A DNA stretch of 17,315 nt from JBFHRE01 sp036745195 (GTDB lineage: Bacteria > Actinomycetota > Acidimicrobiia > Spongiisociales > ZC4RG35). Below, piece after piece: positions 6,723-14,479 of this stretch (positions are counted from its first letter, which is position 1; every line of letters begins with the position of its first letter). The translations under genes were made by a program, and so were the position numbers. The DNA is taken from contig DAIOGO010000052.1 of assembly GCA_036745195.1 (NCBI GenBank), positions 1 to 17,315 of the forward strand, written 5' to 3'. The notes beneath the pieces were generated by a model, which saw nothing but the letters and a program-made list of their open reading frames with translations, was not told the origin of the DNA and searched no databases.

Positions 6723-8369
6723 ATGGATGTCCGATCGATCGCCGACGAATACTGGTCGCTGCACCAGCGGGAGCTTCACTTCTACAACCTCTACCTGGGA
6801 GAGTTGAAATACCTCGAGGATTGGGACGACTTCTCCGAAGAAGGCCAGCGGCGGATTACCGCGGAGTTCGAGGCGCTTTCCCGATCTGCCGCCGAGGCCG
6901 CCGGCGGGGCCACCGGACCCGACCGAAGTCTGGCCGAGACGGTGGCCGCCGCCGCCGAGATGAATGCGGCAGAGCTCATCTGGTCGGGCGAGCTGCTGAT
7001 GCCCAACCTGCAATCGGGTTTGGTCTCCTCGCTGCTGCCGGTGATCGCTCTGCTCCCGCTGCGCACCCGGACCGACGGGGAGCGGTACCTGGAGAAGATC
7101 AACCGTTTCCCGCGGGTGGTCGACCAGCTGATCCACCGGCTCGAGTCGGGGGCGAAGTCGGGAGTGGTCCCGGTGGCCGACAACGTGATCGAGTCGATCG
7201 ACAAGCTCGAGGAACTGCTCGGCACGCCGGAGGGTCGAGCCCGATTCTCGGCCCAGGTCGCTCCCACCGACGAGGTGTTCCCGGATTGGGCCGAGCGTTT
7301 GGCGGCCACCGTCGAACACGCCATGTTGGACGAGTTGGACCGATACAAGGAAGCCCTGCGCACAATCACCCTGCCGGTGGCCAGGAGTAACGAGAAACCG
7401 GGTCTGTCCCATCTCCCGGGTGGGGAGGCGGTCTATCGCCGGCTGGCGAAGGCCTACACGACCCTCGATCTGGACCCGACCGAGATCCACCAGATCGGGC
7501 TCGACCAGGTGGCGAAGTTGGAGGACGAGTACCGGACGATCGCCGGCCCGCTCCTCGGGACCACCGATCTGGCCGAGATCTACCGGCGTCTGCGTGACGA
7601 CGAGTCGTTCCACCACACCACCGCCGCCGGGATCGTGGCCGACGCCCTGCGTTGCCTCGACAAGGCCAAGGCGGCGATGGGTGACTGGTTCGGCCGGTTG
7701 CCGCAGGCAGACTGCATCGGCTCGCCGATCGACGTCGGGGCGATGGCCTACTACCGGGGTCCGGGGGTGGACGGAACCACTCCCGGCCAGTTCTTCTTCA
7801 ACACCGCCGACCCGTCGGCCTGGGCGACGTTCCAGGTGGCAGCCACCGCCTACCACGAGGCGATCCCCGGCCACCATCTCGACACGGCGCTGTCGATGGA
7901 GAACACCGATCTGCACGATGTCCAGCGGTTGATCTACATCCCCGCCTACGGTGAAGGTTGGGCCCTTTACACCGAGCGCCTGGCCGACGAGATGGGTCTC
8001 TACGAGTCGGACTGGGAGCGGGTGGGGATGCTGATGGGGGATTCGCTCCGGGCCTGCCGCCTGGTGGTGGACACCGGTCTCCACGCCCTCGGATGGACCC
8101 GGCAGCAGGCGATCGACTTCGTGGTCGAGCACTCGCCGATGTCCCTCCACGAGATCACCGAGGAGATCGACCGGTACATCGGACTGCCCGGTCAGGCCCT
8201 CTCGTACATGCTGGGTCGATTGCACATCGTCGAACTCCGCCGCCGGGCCGAGGAGACGCTGGGCGAGCGCTTCGACATCAAGGGATTCCACGACGCCGTG
8301 CTCGGGAATGGCACGGTCCCCCTCGGGACCCTCACCCGCCGCATCGAGGAGTGGATGGGGGCAGTCTGA
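6723..8369 (+). CDS. DUF885-family metallopeptidase-like protein
   Basis: A 548-residue cytosolic protein (no signal peptide) of the DUF885 family, whose members have a mostly helical M3-like or M32-like peptidase fold. The zinc motif is HEAIPGHH (residues 378-385), of the HExxxxHH kind typical of the family, preceded by WATFQVAATAY; the distal glutamate is probably Glu411 in AYGEGWALYTERLADEMGLY. The conserved C-terminal region 'GWTRQQAIDFVVEHSPMSLHEITEEIDRYIGLPGQALSYMLGRLHIVELRRRAEETLG' is also typical. Length is normal. Substrate is unknown; peptide hydrolysis is inferred from the fold and metal site. It has its own leaderless promoter 45 bases after the lipoprotein gene, so a shared operon is not required. 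It is convergent with the nucleotidase gene, with only 18 bases between stop codons and no obvious terminator. Confidence 0.88.
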   Translation: MDVRSIADEYWSLHQRELHFYNLYLGELKYLEDWDDFSEEGQRRITAEFEALSRSAAEAAGGATGPDRSLAETVAAAAEMNAAELIWSGELLMPNLQSGLVSSLLPVIALLPLRTRTDGERYLEKINRFPRVVDQLIHRLESGAKSGVVPVADNVIESIDKLEELLGTPEGRARFSAQVAPTDEVFPDWAERLAATVEHAMLDELDRYKEALRTITLPVARSNEKPGLSHLPGGEAVYRRLAKAYTTLDLDPTEIHQIGLDQVAKLEDEYRTIAGPLLGTTDLAEIYRRLRDDESFHHTTAAGIVADALRCLDKAKAAMGDWFGRLPQADCIGSPIDVGAMAYYRGPGVDGTTPGQFFFNTADPSAWATFQVAATAYHEAIPGHHLDTALSMENTDLHDVQRLIYIPAYGEGWALYTERLADEMGLYESDWERVGMLMGDSLRACRLVVDTGLHALGWTRQQAIDFVVEHSPMSLHEITEEIDRYIGLPGQALSYMLGRLHIVELRRRAEETLGERFDIKGFHDAVLGNGTVPLGTLTRRIEEWMGAV

Positions 8370-8387
8370 GGTGGATCTCGAGCGCTG

Positions 8388-8960
8388 TCAGCCCCTCTGG
8401 CCCTGAGCGAGGGTGCTCGCCTGTTCTTCCACCACCGCCTCGAAGGTCGACCACCCGGTGATGTCGACCGCTCCACCGATCGGATGATTCCATGGGCGGA
8501 CGAACCGGCAGATCACCGATGAGGGTCGCTCCACCACCAGCCGGTGGAGGACGTGGGGGGCGTCGTCGAGAAAGATGTCGCAGTCGACCAGCCACTTGTC
8601 CCGGGTGATGTGGACCTCGGTCGCCGGGACTCCGTGATCGACCAGCCACTGATAGGTGTCGAGTTCGGCCCAGTGCGGTTTGGTGGTGACGACGATCACG
8701 TCGTGGTCGCCGGCCAAACGGATGAGGGCCGGGATGGCCTCGGGGTAGGGGTCGAGGTGCCGGAACAGCGAACCGCCCGCCAGACTCCGTGCCCACCGCC
8801 AGAACTCGCCCATGTGGTGGAAGTGGGTCAGTGAAGGGATCTGGTCCCACTCGGTCACCCGTTCGGCCGAGATGCTGGTGCCGAAGTCGGCGTTGTAGGC
8901 CCGGGTCCACCCGCCGTTGAAGTCGGCGACCACCCCATCGAGGTCGATGCCGAGTCTCAT
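8388..8960 (-). CDS. 5'(3')-deoxyribonucleotidase-like HAD hydrolase (NT5C family)
   Basis: A 190-residue HAD-superfamily protein. Motif I is GIDLDGVVADF with Asp6 as expected nucleophile and Asp8 as acid/base; motif II is IVVTTK; the lysine of motif III is probably in ITRDKWLVD; motif IV is IFLDDAP. The cap inserted after motif I, with W/F-rich 'HFHHMGEFWRWARSL', and the overall size fit the NT5C type (bacterial YorS/YqfW-like and mammalian cytosolic deoxynucleotidases), which remove phosphate from nucleoside monophosphates with Mg. The substrate is inferred. Its ATG (8960-8958) overlaps the TGA of znuC (ATGA), so it is translationally coupled as the last gene of a zur-znuC operon, an unexpected partner. 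The weakest point of the call is substrate, not fold. Confidence 0.78.
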   Translation of the reverse strand: MRLGIDLDGVVADFNGGWTRAYNADFGTSISAERVTEWDQIPSLTHFHHMGEFWRWARSLAGGSLFRHLDPYPEAIPALIRLAGDHDVIVVTTKPHWAELDTYQWLVDHGVPATEVHITRDKWLVDCDIFLDDAPHVLHRLVVERPSSVICRFVRPWNHPIGGAVDITGWSTFEAVVEEQASTLAQGQRG

Positions 8961-9745
8961 TCCCGCTCCCGATGGATATGCCGCGGGTCGGCCGCCCGGT
9001 GGGCCGGATCGTCGAGGAAGGCTCGGGTTTCGTCGGCGTGGAGCACCCCGGCCCCGTAGGCGCCGAGGAGCGTGTCGTGGGTAAGGGCCTCTTCGGGGGG
9101 ACCGGTGGCCACCACCCTTCCGGCCAGCAGGAGCACGTGGTCGGCCGCTCCCGCCTCGGCCAGGTCATGGGTGGTCAGGATCACTGTCCGTCCCTTGCCC
9201 TGCTCGTCGTGGATGACCGCGTCGATCGTCTCGGCCGAGAGGATGTCGAGGCCGGTGAGCGGCTCATCCAGCATCAAGAGGTCGTGGTCCTGGGCGAGCC
9301 CCTGGGCGACGAGGACCCGCTGGCGCTCGCCTCCGCTCAGCTCGTGGAGGTGGCGGTCGGCGAGTTCGGTCAGTTTCATGCGCTCGAGTGACTCCGTGAC
9401 GGCCTGGCGGTCGGCCTGTCCCAACCTGGTCAGCAGGCCTTTCCCGGCATACCGGCCCATCGTCACCACCTCCTTCACGCTGAGGGGGGCGGTCTCGTTC
9501 AACTTGGTGGTCTGGAGGACGTAGGCCACCCTGCTTCGAGTCTGGATCGGCGAGCGTCCGCCGACCGACAGCGATCCGGCCGCCACCGGCAACACCCCGG
9601 CGATGGCCGACAGGAGGGTCGATTTCCCGGCTCCGTTCGGACCGATCAGGGCGGTCACCCGCCCGGTCGGAATCGTGAAGTCGGACGAAGCGAGGGCGAC
9701 CCGGTCACCCTGTCTCAGCTCGAGACCGCGAGCCTCGATCATCAT
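8957..9745 (-). CDS. znuC: Zinc/manganese ABC transporter ATP-binding protein
   Basis: A 262-residue ABC ATPase. Walker A is GPNGAGKST (35-43), the Q-loop is in YVLQTTKLN, the signature is LSGGERQ (136-142), Walker B is DLLMLDEP (155-162) and the switch His is in TTHD (191-194). It powers uptake of a divalent metal, with the membrane protein znuB and the lipoprotein znuA encoded divergently. The tail has several His/Asp residues (from HADETRAFLDD to HIHRERE), which might sense metal, but that is speculation. ATG 9745 overlaps the TGA of the upstream repressor gene (ATGA), and its own TGA overlaps the nucleotidase ATG. A second ATG at 9742 directly follows. The metal is inferred from the repressor and binding protein; manganese or iron remain possible. 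Confidence 0.88.
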   Translation of the reverse strand: MMIEARGLELRQGDRVALASSDFTIPTGRVTALIGPNGAGKSTLLSAIAGVLPVAAGSLSVGGRSPIQTRSRVAYVLQTTKLNETAPLSVKEVVTMGRYAGKGLLTRLGQADRQAVTESLERMKLTELADRHLHELSGGERQRVLVAQGLAQDHDLLMLDEPLTGLDILSAETIDAVIHDEQGKGRTVILTTHDLAEAGAADHVLLLAGRVVATGPPEEALTHDTLLGAYGAGVLHADETRAFLDDPAHRAADPRHIHRERE

Positions 9746-10176
9746 GTCCGGCACCTGCCACAGATTCCGACCAGTTCGAGGGTGTGGGAGGTGGCGAGGA
9801 AGCCGTTCAGCGACGCGATCTCTTCGGCGATGTGCTCGAGGCGAGCTTCGTGCTCGGCCGGGAAGTCGACGTCGGTGACCTCGCCGCACTGCGAGCAGAC
9901 CACGTGGTGATGATGGCCGGTCAGCCACTCGGCCAGCTCGAACCGGGTCACCCCATCGACTCCGTGGTGGTTGGCCAGCAACTGGCTCTCCGTCAGCACC
10001 CCCAGGGTTCGATACAGCGAGGAGAGCGGTATCACCGGGTCGACTCTGGTGTGGAGCTCTGAGGCGGTGATGGGCCCCTCGGCCGCCTCGAGCACCTCGA
10101 GCACCGAACGGCGAGCCCTGGTGCTGCGGACTCCGAGGCTGTTCAGGCGTTGCTCGATGGCTTCTCTTGTTCTCAC
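9742..10176 (-). CDS. zur: Fur-family metal-responsive repressor, Zur-like
   Basis: A 144-residue Fur-family regulator. The N-terminal winged helix includes 'TRARRSVLEVLEAAEGPITASELH' and the recognition helix region 'PLSSLYRTLGVLTES'. The metal/dimer domain has HHHHVVCSQCG, with the structural-zinc cysteines 94/97 paired with CGRC (139/142) at the C-terminus. The run of four histidines before the CxxC and the ZnuABC neighbours make Zur the best guess; Fur, MntR-like or PerR-like roles cannot be excluded from sequence. It would repress in the metal-bound state. The start is GTG 10176, confirmed by the domain beginning. Its stop overlaps the znuC start, so the repressor is the first gene of an operon it probably controls. 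Confidence 0.87.
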   Translation of the reverse strand: MRTREAIEQRLNSLGVRSTRARRSVLEVLEAAEGPITASELHTRVDPVIPLSSLYRTLGVLTESQLLANHHGVDGVTRFELAEWLTGHHHHVVCSQCGEVTDVDFPAEHEARLEHIAEEIASLNGFLATSHTLELVGICGRCRT

Positions 10177-10185
10177 CGGGGTGTG

Positions 10186-10191
10186 ATGGTA
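10186..10191 (-). promoter_or_regulatory. Possible -10 element of the zur-like operon
   Basis: On the minus strand TACCAT is followed by 9 bases and the GTG at 10176, giving an almost leaderless message. It overlaps the divergent znuA -10 by two bases, so polymerase could hardly occupy both promoters at once. Confidence 0.35.
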
Positions 10192-10195
10192 GCGT
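10190..10195 (+). promoter_or_regulatory. Leaderless -10 element of znuA
   Basis: TAGCGT is followed by exactly 7 bases and ATG 10203. TTGTTC at 10167-10172 lies 17 bases upstream and is a fair -35, making this the best-formed promoter of the window. Confidence 0.6.
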
Positions 10196-10198
10196 CTC

Positions 10199-10217
10199 GA
10201 TAATGAGAATCATTCCC
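10199..10217. promoter_or_regulatory. Fur/Zur-type operator over the znuA start
   Basis: GATAATGAGAATCATTCCC matches the classical 19-base Fur box GATAATGATAATCATTATC at 16 of 19 positions; the left half TAATGA-G-AATCATT is nearly symmetrical, as Fur-family dimers require. It covers the predicted znuA transcription start and codons 1-5, and lies directly upstream of the divergent repressor gene. Metal-bound repressor here should block both arms. Given the Zur-like neighbour I read it as a Zur site, though the bases alone do not separate Zur from Fur. Confidence 0.7.
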
Positions 10218-11210
10218 ATTTGCCTGCGACCTCGTTCGAACCGTGGGCTGAGAACGACACCACGTGTACCTGCGAACCCTGGGTTCGCAGGATTGGTGCT
10301 CCTGTCGCTCCTTCTGGGGGCATGCGGTGGGGACGGTGCTGCCGACGGCGGGGCGACGGTGGTGGTCTCCACCTCGATCCTGGGTGACGTCGTCACCGAG
10401 ATACTCGGCGACGGCGCCACGGTCGTGACAATCATCCCGCCCGGCACCGACCCCCACGAATTCCAGCTTTCCTCGGCCGCCGCCGCCCAGATCGGTTCGG
10501 CCGACCTGGTGGTGCTCAACGGGCTCGGTCTCGACAGCGCCGTCGCCGAGGTGGCCGCCTCGGCCGCCGCCGACGGTGTCCCGGTGCTCGAGATTGCGCC
10601 GCTGGTGGACCCGCTCCCATTCGCAGGTGATGCCCACGCGGACGAGGAAGACGGTGATCATGCCGAGGACGAAGAAGGGCTGGACCCGCACTTCTGGCAC
10701 GACCCTTGGCGGATGGCGGCGGCGGTGGAGCGGATCGTCGAGGCCCTGATCGAACATGTCGACGGAGTAGACCCCGAGGCGGTCGAGGCGAGAGCCGGTG
10801 ACTACACCGCCGAGATGCTCGCCGTCGACGAGGAGCTGGCCGCCGCCTTCTTCTCGGTGCCTGCCGGACAGAGGGTTATGGTCACCAACCACGATGCCCT
10901 CGGATACCTCGCCGATCGGTATGACATCCAAGTCCTCGGAGTGGTGATCCCGGGGGGAGAGCTGGGCGAGCCGTCGTCGGCCGAGTTGAAGGAACTGGTC
11001 GACACGCTGCGCTCGAGTCAGGTGCGGGCCATATTCGCCGACGCCGTCAATTCGACCGCGCTGGCAGAGGCGGTGGCGGCCGAGTTGGGTGATCAGATCG
11101 AGGTCATCTCTCTCTTCACCGACTCTCTCGACCCGGACGGCGGGCCGGCCGCCACGTACCTGGGAATGCTCCGATACAACGGTGAGGCGGTCCTGGATAC
11201 GATGCGATGA
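10203..11210 (+). CDS. znuA: Zinc ABC transporter substrate-binding lipoprotein
   Basis: A 335-residue cluster A-I binding protein of the ZnuA type that captures metal outside the membrane. The lipobox LGAC ends at Cys41. Likely metal ligands are His85 (GTDPHEFQL), His163 or His166 (LDPHFWHDP), His230 (VTNHDALGY) and Asp280 (IFADAVNS). Between them, residues about 142-160 form the acidic, His-containing loop (DAHADEEDGDHAEDEE) usual in zinc-specific members. I start at ATG 10203 because of the leaderless TAGCGT-N7-ATG and the operator on it; an upstream start at 10167 lacks both. The n-region before the hydrophobic core is about 30 residues, far longer than usual, and contains a perfect palindrome (10269-10291). 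The TGA overlaps the znuB ATG. Confidence 0.9.
   Translation: MRIIPICLRPRSNRGLRTTPRVPANPGFAGLVLLSLLLGACGGDGAADGGATVVVSTSILGDVVTEILGDGATVVTIIPPGTDPHEFQLSSAAAAQIGSADLVVLNGLGLDSAVAEVAASAAADGVPVLEIAPLVDPLPFAGDAHADEEDGDHAEDEEGLDPHFWHDPWRMAAAVERIVEALIEHVDGVDPEAVEARAGDYTAEMLAVDEELAAAFFSVPAGQRVMVTNHDALGYLADRYDIQVLGVVIPGGELGEPSSAELKELVDTLRSSQVRAIFADAVNSTALAEAVAAELGDQIEVISLFTDSLDPDGGPAATYLGMLRYNGEAVLDTMR
10269..10291. repeat. Perfect 23-base palindrome inside the znuA signal peptide region
   Basis: CCTGCGAACCC (10269-10279), one central T, then its exact reverse complement (10281-10291). It encodes part of 'RVPANPGFAGL' just before the hydrophobic core. Two shorter palindromes, GTTCGAAC (10234-10241) and CACGTG (10261-10266), lie within the preceding 40 bases, so the whole 10218-10292 block is rich in dyad symmetry. 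It may be a small palindromic repeat inserted in frame, or a hairpin in the mRNA. Confidence 0.7.
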
Positions 11211-12016
11211 TCGATTGGCTCCTCGAACCCTTCTCGCTCGCTCTGCAACAGCGGGCCCTGGTCGCCGGCGTGCTGGCGGCCCTCGTCACCGCGGTGGTCG
11301 GCACCTGGGTCGTTATCCGGGGAATGACATTCATGGGCGACGCCCTCGTCCACGGTGTGGTGCCGGGGATCGCCGTCTCGGTGATCTTCGGGTTCAACCC
11401 TTTGATCGGAGCGGCGGTGGCGGCGGCGGCGATGGTGGGAGGGATCAACCTGGTCCACCGGCGGGGGAGTTTCGGGGAGGACACCGGCATCGGGCTGTTG
11501 TTCGTGGGGATGCTGGCCCTGGGCGTGATCCTGCTCTCTGCCACCGGTTCGTATGCCGGGACCCTCAACACCATCCTGTTCGGGGATGCGCTGGGAGTGA
11601 CCTCGGCCGATCTGGCGGTGCTGGCGGTCATCACCGTCGTGGCGATCACCGTGTCGACGGTTGGATACCGGGCCTTTCTGGTGCTGTCGTTCAACGAGGC
11701 GAAAGCCGAGTTGCTCGGCTTTCGCCCTGGCCTGACCCACGCCGTGCTGCTGGCGCTGATCACGGTGGCGGTGGTCGGCTCCTTCCGGACGGTTGGCACG
11801 ATGCTGGCGTTCGGGCTCCTCGTCGGTCCGCCGGCCACGGCCGCCCTCCTGGTCCGCCGGGTCCCGACGATGATGATCACTGCCACCCTGATCGGAATCG
11901 GTTGTGTGGTGGGCGGGCTCATCCTCAGCTACCGCCTCGAGACCGCCGCCTCGGCGACCATTGCCCTCACCTCGATCGTGATCTTCTTCGTAGTGCTGGT
12001 CTCCCGCCGCCGATGA
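11207..12016 (+). CDS. znuB: Zinc ABC transporter permease
   Basis: A 269-residue membrane protein of the ABC-3 family (ZnuB/MntB type). It shows about eight hydrophobic segments, starting with ALVAGVLAALVTAVVGTWVVI, and the family hallmark 'IRGMTFMGDALVHGVVPGIAVS' after the first helix. The segment 'FNEAKAELLGFRPGLTHAVLL' corresponds to the coupling region that contacts the ATPase, and 'VGTMLAFGLLVGPPATAALL' is another conserved stretch. It forms the metal channel together with ZnuC. Its ATG overlaps the znuA TGA (ATGA at 11207-11210), so the two are translationally coupled. The ATPase gene is not in this arm but in the divergent one. About 50 bases separate it from the next ABC gene, with no clear terminator. 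Confidence 0.92.
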   Translation: MIDWLLEPFSLALQQRALVAGVLAALVTAVVGTWVVIRGMTFMGDALVHGVVPGIAVSVIFGFNPLIGAAVAAAAMVGGINLVHRRGSFGEDTGIGLLFVGMLALGVILLSATGSYAGTLNTILFGDALGVTSADLAVLAVITVVAITVSTVGYRAFLVLSFNEAKAELLGFRPGLTHAVLLALITVAVVGSFRTVGTMLAFGLLVGPPATAALLVRRVPTMMITATLIGIGCVVGGLILSYRLETAASATIALTSIVIFFVVLVSRRR

Positions 12017-12068
12017 GCCATCCGGGCCCGAATGAGGACTAGTCGCCGTCACTGTTCAGAATGGGTCG

Positions 12069-12908
12069 GTGTTGTCCGATAAGGCCCCTGTGACCACCCA
12101 GACCGAGCCCTCCAGCGACGCGCCCATCGACGCCCGGGAAGGCCCAGCCGTGTGGGCCTCGGGTCTCGTGCGACGGTTCGGCAAGTCGACTGCGGTCGAC
12201 GGTCTCGACCTCCGCATCGAGCGCGGGGAGTTCTACGGGTTGCTGGGCCAGAACGGGGCGGGCAAGACCACCACCATCCGCATGATCGTGGGTCTGCTCA
12301 GACCGAGCGCCGGAACCGCCGGAATCGGGGAGTTCGACACCTGGGCCTCGCCCCTCGAGGTGAAGCGCCGGATCGGGGTTCTTCCAGAAGAGTTCAATCT
12401 GTACGAGCGGCTGACCGGTGCCGAGTTGCTCGACTTCTCGGCGGCGATGCACGGACTGGGCCAGAGCGAGGCGAGGTCGCGACGGGACGAGTTGCTGGCA
12501 CTCCTCGACCTGGAGTCGGAGGCGGGCAAGCTGGTGGGTGACTACTCGCGGGGGATGCGCAAGAAGGTGGCGCTCGCCGCCGCCATCATCCACAAGCCCG
12601 AGGTGCTGTTCCTGGATGAGCCGTTCGAAGGGGTGGATGTGGTCAGCGCCCGTCTCATCCAGCAGTTGTTGCAGCGTTACACCGCCCAGGGCTCCACCGT
12701 GGTCTTCTCTGCCCACGAGATGCACCTGGTCGAACGGCTGTGCACCCGGATCGGCATCATGGTCAAGGGGAAACTGGCGATGGAGGAGACCCCGGCCGGG
12801 TTGTGTGCCCGCACCGGGACCGACAATGTCGAGGATGCTTTCATCGCCGCCGTGGGTGGTGGCGCCGAGAGCGAGGGGATGTCGTGGTTCGACGGCTCGC
12901 CTGGCTGA
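12069..12908 (+). CDS. ABC-2 type exporter ATP-binding protein
   Basis: A 279-residue ABC ATPase of the ABC-2/drug-resistance type (CcmA-like). Walker A is LLGQNGAGKTTT, the Q-loop region is IGVLPEEFNLYERLTG, the signature is variant (DYSRGMRKKVALAAAI, SRGMRKK rather than LSGGQ), Walker B is VLFLDEPFEGVD and the switch region is SAHEMHLVERLC. It would power the membrane protein encoded next, with which it overlaps by 25 bases. The substrate is unknown. The start is uncertain: GTG 12069 is the longest; GTG 12090 and GTG 12150 are alternatives, the last with GGGAAGG upstream and starting right at the conserved domain. Codon use between 12090 and 12150 looks coding. Sequence does not link it to the zinc genes. 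Confidence 0.88.
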   Translation: MLSDKAPVTTQTEPSSDAPIDAREGPAVWASGLVRRFGKSTAVDGLDLRIERGEFYGLLGQNGAGKTTTIRMIVGLLRPSAGTAGIGEFDTWASPLEVKRRIGVLPEEFNLYERLTGAELLDFSAAMHGLGQSEARSRRDELLALLDLESEAGKLVGDYSRGMRKKVALAAAIIHKPEVLFLDEPFEGVDVVSARLIQQLLQRYTAQGSTVVFSAHEMHLVERLCTRIGIMVKGKLAMEETPAGLCARTGTDNVEDAFIAAVGGGAESEGMSWFDGSPG

Positions 12909-14479
12909 AATGGCGCCTCCTCCGAAACGGACTCCGTAAGGACTGGCAGCGCCGGATCGGGCTGCCCGGCTCGATTCTGCTCATCGGATGGGGAGCAACG
13001 ACGGTCGCCGCACTCTATCTCGACCGGGTCTCGGGCCTGGAGGGAGCCGCCCGCCTCGAGTTCGCCCACTGGTCGGCGCTGGCCCTGTTCATGTTCTGGG
13101 TCACCCTCCCGGTGGTGATCTTCCCGCTCGACGAGAACCTCGACCCCGATCAGTTCGCCCTCGCCCCGGTGTCCCCCCGCCAGTTGGTCACAGGACTGGC
13201 CGTCTCGGGACTGATCGCCCCCAGTGTCGTCATCCTGCTGGTGACGATCGGCGCCAACGTGGCCGCCTTCAACGAGGTGTGGCCGGTGGCGATCCTGGCC
13301 GGGCTCCTGATGGCAGCGCTGATGATCGTTGCCGGCCAGATGCTGACAACCCTGATCTCGGCCATCCTCCACACTCGCAAGGGGCGGGACCTGGCGATGT
13401 TGATCGTGGTCGGGATCGGGTTGTTCGGGTTTCTGTCCCAACAGGTCGTCAGGGAGAACCTGCGTGAGGTCGGCCTCGAGGAATCGGTACTGGCCCACCC
13501 GTTGTCGGACACGGCCTGGCTGCTCCCCCCGGTCGCCGTTCAGCGAGTCGTCACCGATGCGGCTCGCGGCGCCTGGGCCGGCTCTCTCATGTGGGCGGTG
13601 GTGGCGGCCGGGTGGATCCTGGTGATGGCCTGGTTGTGGCACCGGCTGTTGGCGTGGTTGCTCACCACCCCCAAGGAGAGCCCGTCACAATCACGAAAGC
13701 GAGGGAGCGCCGGGCTGGCGAGTGGTCGGACCTGGGGGGTGCGGACGGTGATGGCCCGCAAGGAGCTTCGTTTCTACCTGCGCGATCCCCGTCAGAGGCT
13801 GGTGTGGACCGGTGCCGTGATCTTCCTCGGGCTGGGAGCGGCGTCGGTCCTGGTGGGGACCGGCGGCCTCTCCCTCTTCCGGGACCGCGATTGGCTCCCA
13901 CTGCTGGCGCCGGTGCTGGTTCTGTTCGTGGGGTTGCCGATCGCCCTCAACATGTTCGGCTGGGAGCGGAACGCCGCCTCCTTCCTCTTCGTGCTCCCGG
14001 CCCGGCCCCGCAAGTTGATGGTGGGCAAGAACCTGGCGGTGGCGGCCGCCCTGGCCGTGGAGACGTCGGCGATGGCCGTCATCCTCGCCATCCTCTCCAA
14101 CTCGTGGGCGGTCCTCCGCTTCCTGCCGGCTTTGACGGTGTGTTCGATCGCCTGCCAGCTGGCGGTGGGGAATCTCACCTCGGTGATCACTCCGCTCCGG
14201 CTACCGCGGGAGGGCACCGACGTATTCGCCCAGGCCACCGAGCAGGGTTGCCTGGCGATCGTCTCACAGCTGGTCTCTTTCTTCTCGATCGGGCTCCTGC
14301 TGGTCCTTCCCGCCTCGGTGATGGTGTTGCGGGTCCAGTTCGACGTCCTCCCCGACTGGTTTGCCCACACCTTCCCGCTGGTGTGGGGACTGGTCTTCTA
14401 CGCCGTGTCGCTGTGGCTGGCGGGCAAACTCCTCTCCCGGCGGATCCCCGAGGTCGTCAATTGGGTGCAGGTGGTCTGA
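12884..14479 (+). CDS. ABC-2 type exporter membrane protein
   Basis: A 531-residue integral membrane protein with about 12 hydrophobic segments in two similar halves. The first half starts after a basic N-terminus (RRLAWLKWRLLRNGLRKDWQRR) and holds helices such as SILLIGWGATTVAALYL and ALALFMFWVTLPVVIF; a basic loop (TPKESPSQSRKRGS) leads to the second half, which opens with 'MARKELRFYLRDPRQRLVW', the elbow-helix and coupling type motif of ABC-2 permeases. It pairs with the ATPase just upstream. GTG 12884 is chosen because GAGGGG lies 5 bases ahead and the protein begins with the usual basic helix; the upstream extension is low-complexity and out of character. The cargo cannot be inferred. 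A hairpin sits over its stop codon. Confidence 0.85.
   Translation: MVRRLAWLKWRLLRNGLRKDWQRRIGLPGSILLIGWGATTVAALYLDRVSGLEGAARLEFAHWSALALFMFWVTLPVVIFPLDENLDPDQFALAPVSPRQLVTGLAVSGLIAPSVVILLVTIGANVAAFNEVWPVAILAGLLMAALMIVAGQMLTTLISAILHTRKGRDLAMLIVVGIGLFGFLSQQVVRENLREVGLEESVLAHPLSDTAWLLPPVAVQRVVTDAARGAWAGSLMWAVVAAGWILVMAWLWHRLLAWLLTTPKESPSQSRKRGSAGLASGRTWGVRTVMARKELRFYLRDPRQRLVWTGAVIFLGLGAASVLVGTGGLSLFRDRDWLPLLAPVLVLFVGLPIALNMFGWERNAASFLFVLPARPRKLMVGKNLAVAAALAVETSAMAVILAILSNSWAVLRFLPALTVCSIACQLAVGNLTSVITPLRLPREGTDVFAQATEQGCLAIVSQLVSFFSIGLLLVLPASVMVLRVQFDVLPDWFAHTFPLVWGLVFYAVSLWLAGKLLSRRIPEVVNWVQVV

Noticed and set aside
6384..8291. A 635-codon open frame on the minus strand opposite the DUF885 gene
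   Set aside because: It is a shadow of a well-supported plus-strand gene in high-GC DNA. Its product is rich in Arg/Gly/His/Gln without motifs, and it spans the boundary of two real genes.
10225..10292. Possible tRNA fragment because of GTTCGAAC and GGGTTCGCAGG
   Set aside because: The 5-bp T-stem does not pair around GTTCGAAC, and no acceptor stem or anticodon arm can be built.
9748..10519. N-terminal extension of znuC up to 10519
   Set aside because: The extension is antisense or out of frame to zur and znuA, has no domain, and the true ATP-binding domain begins at ATG 9745 with an ATGA overlap.
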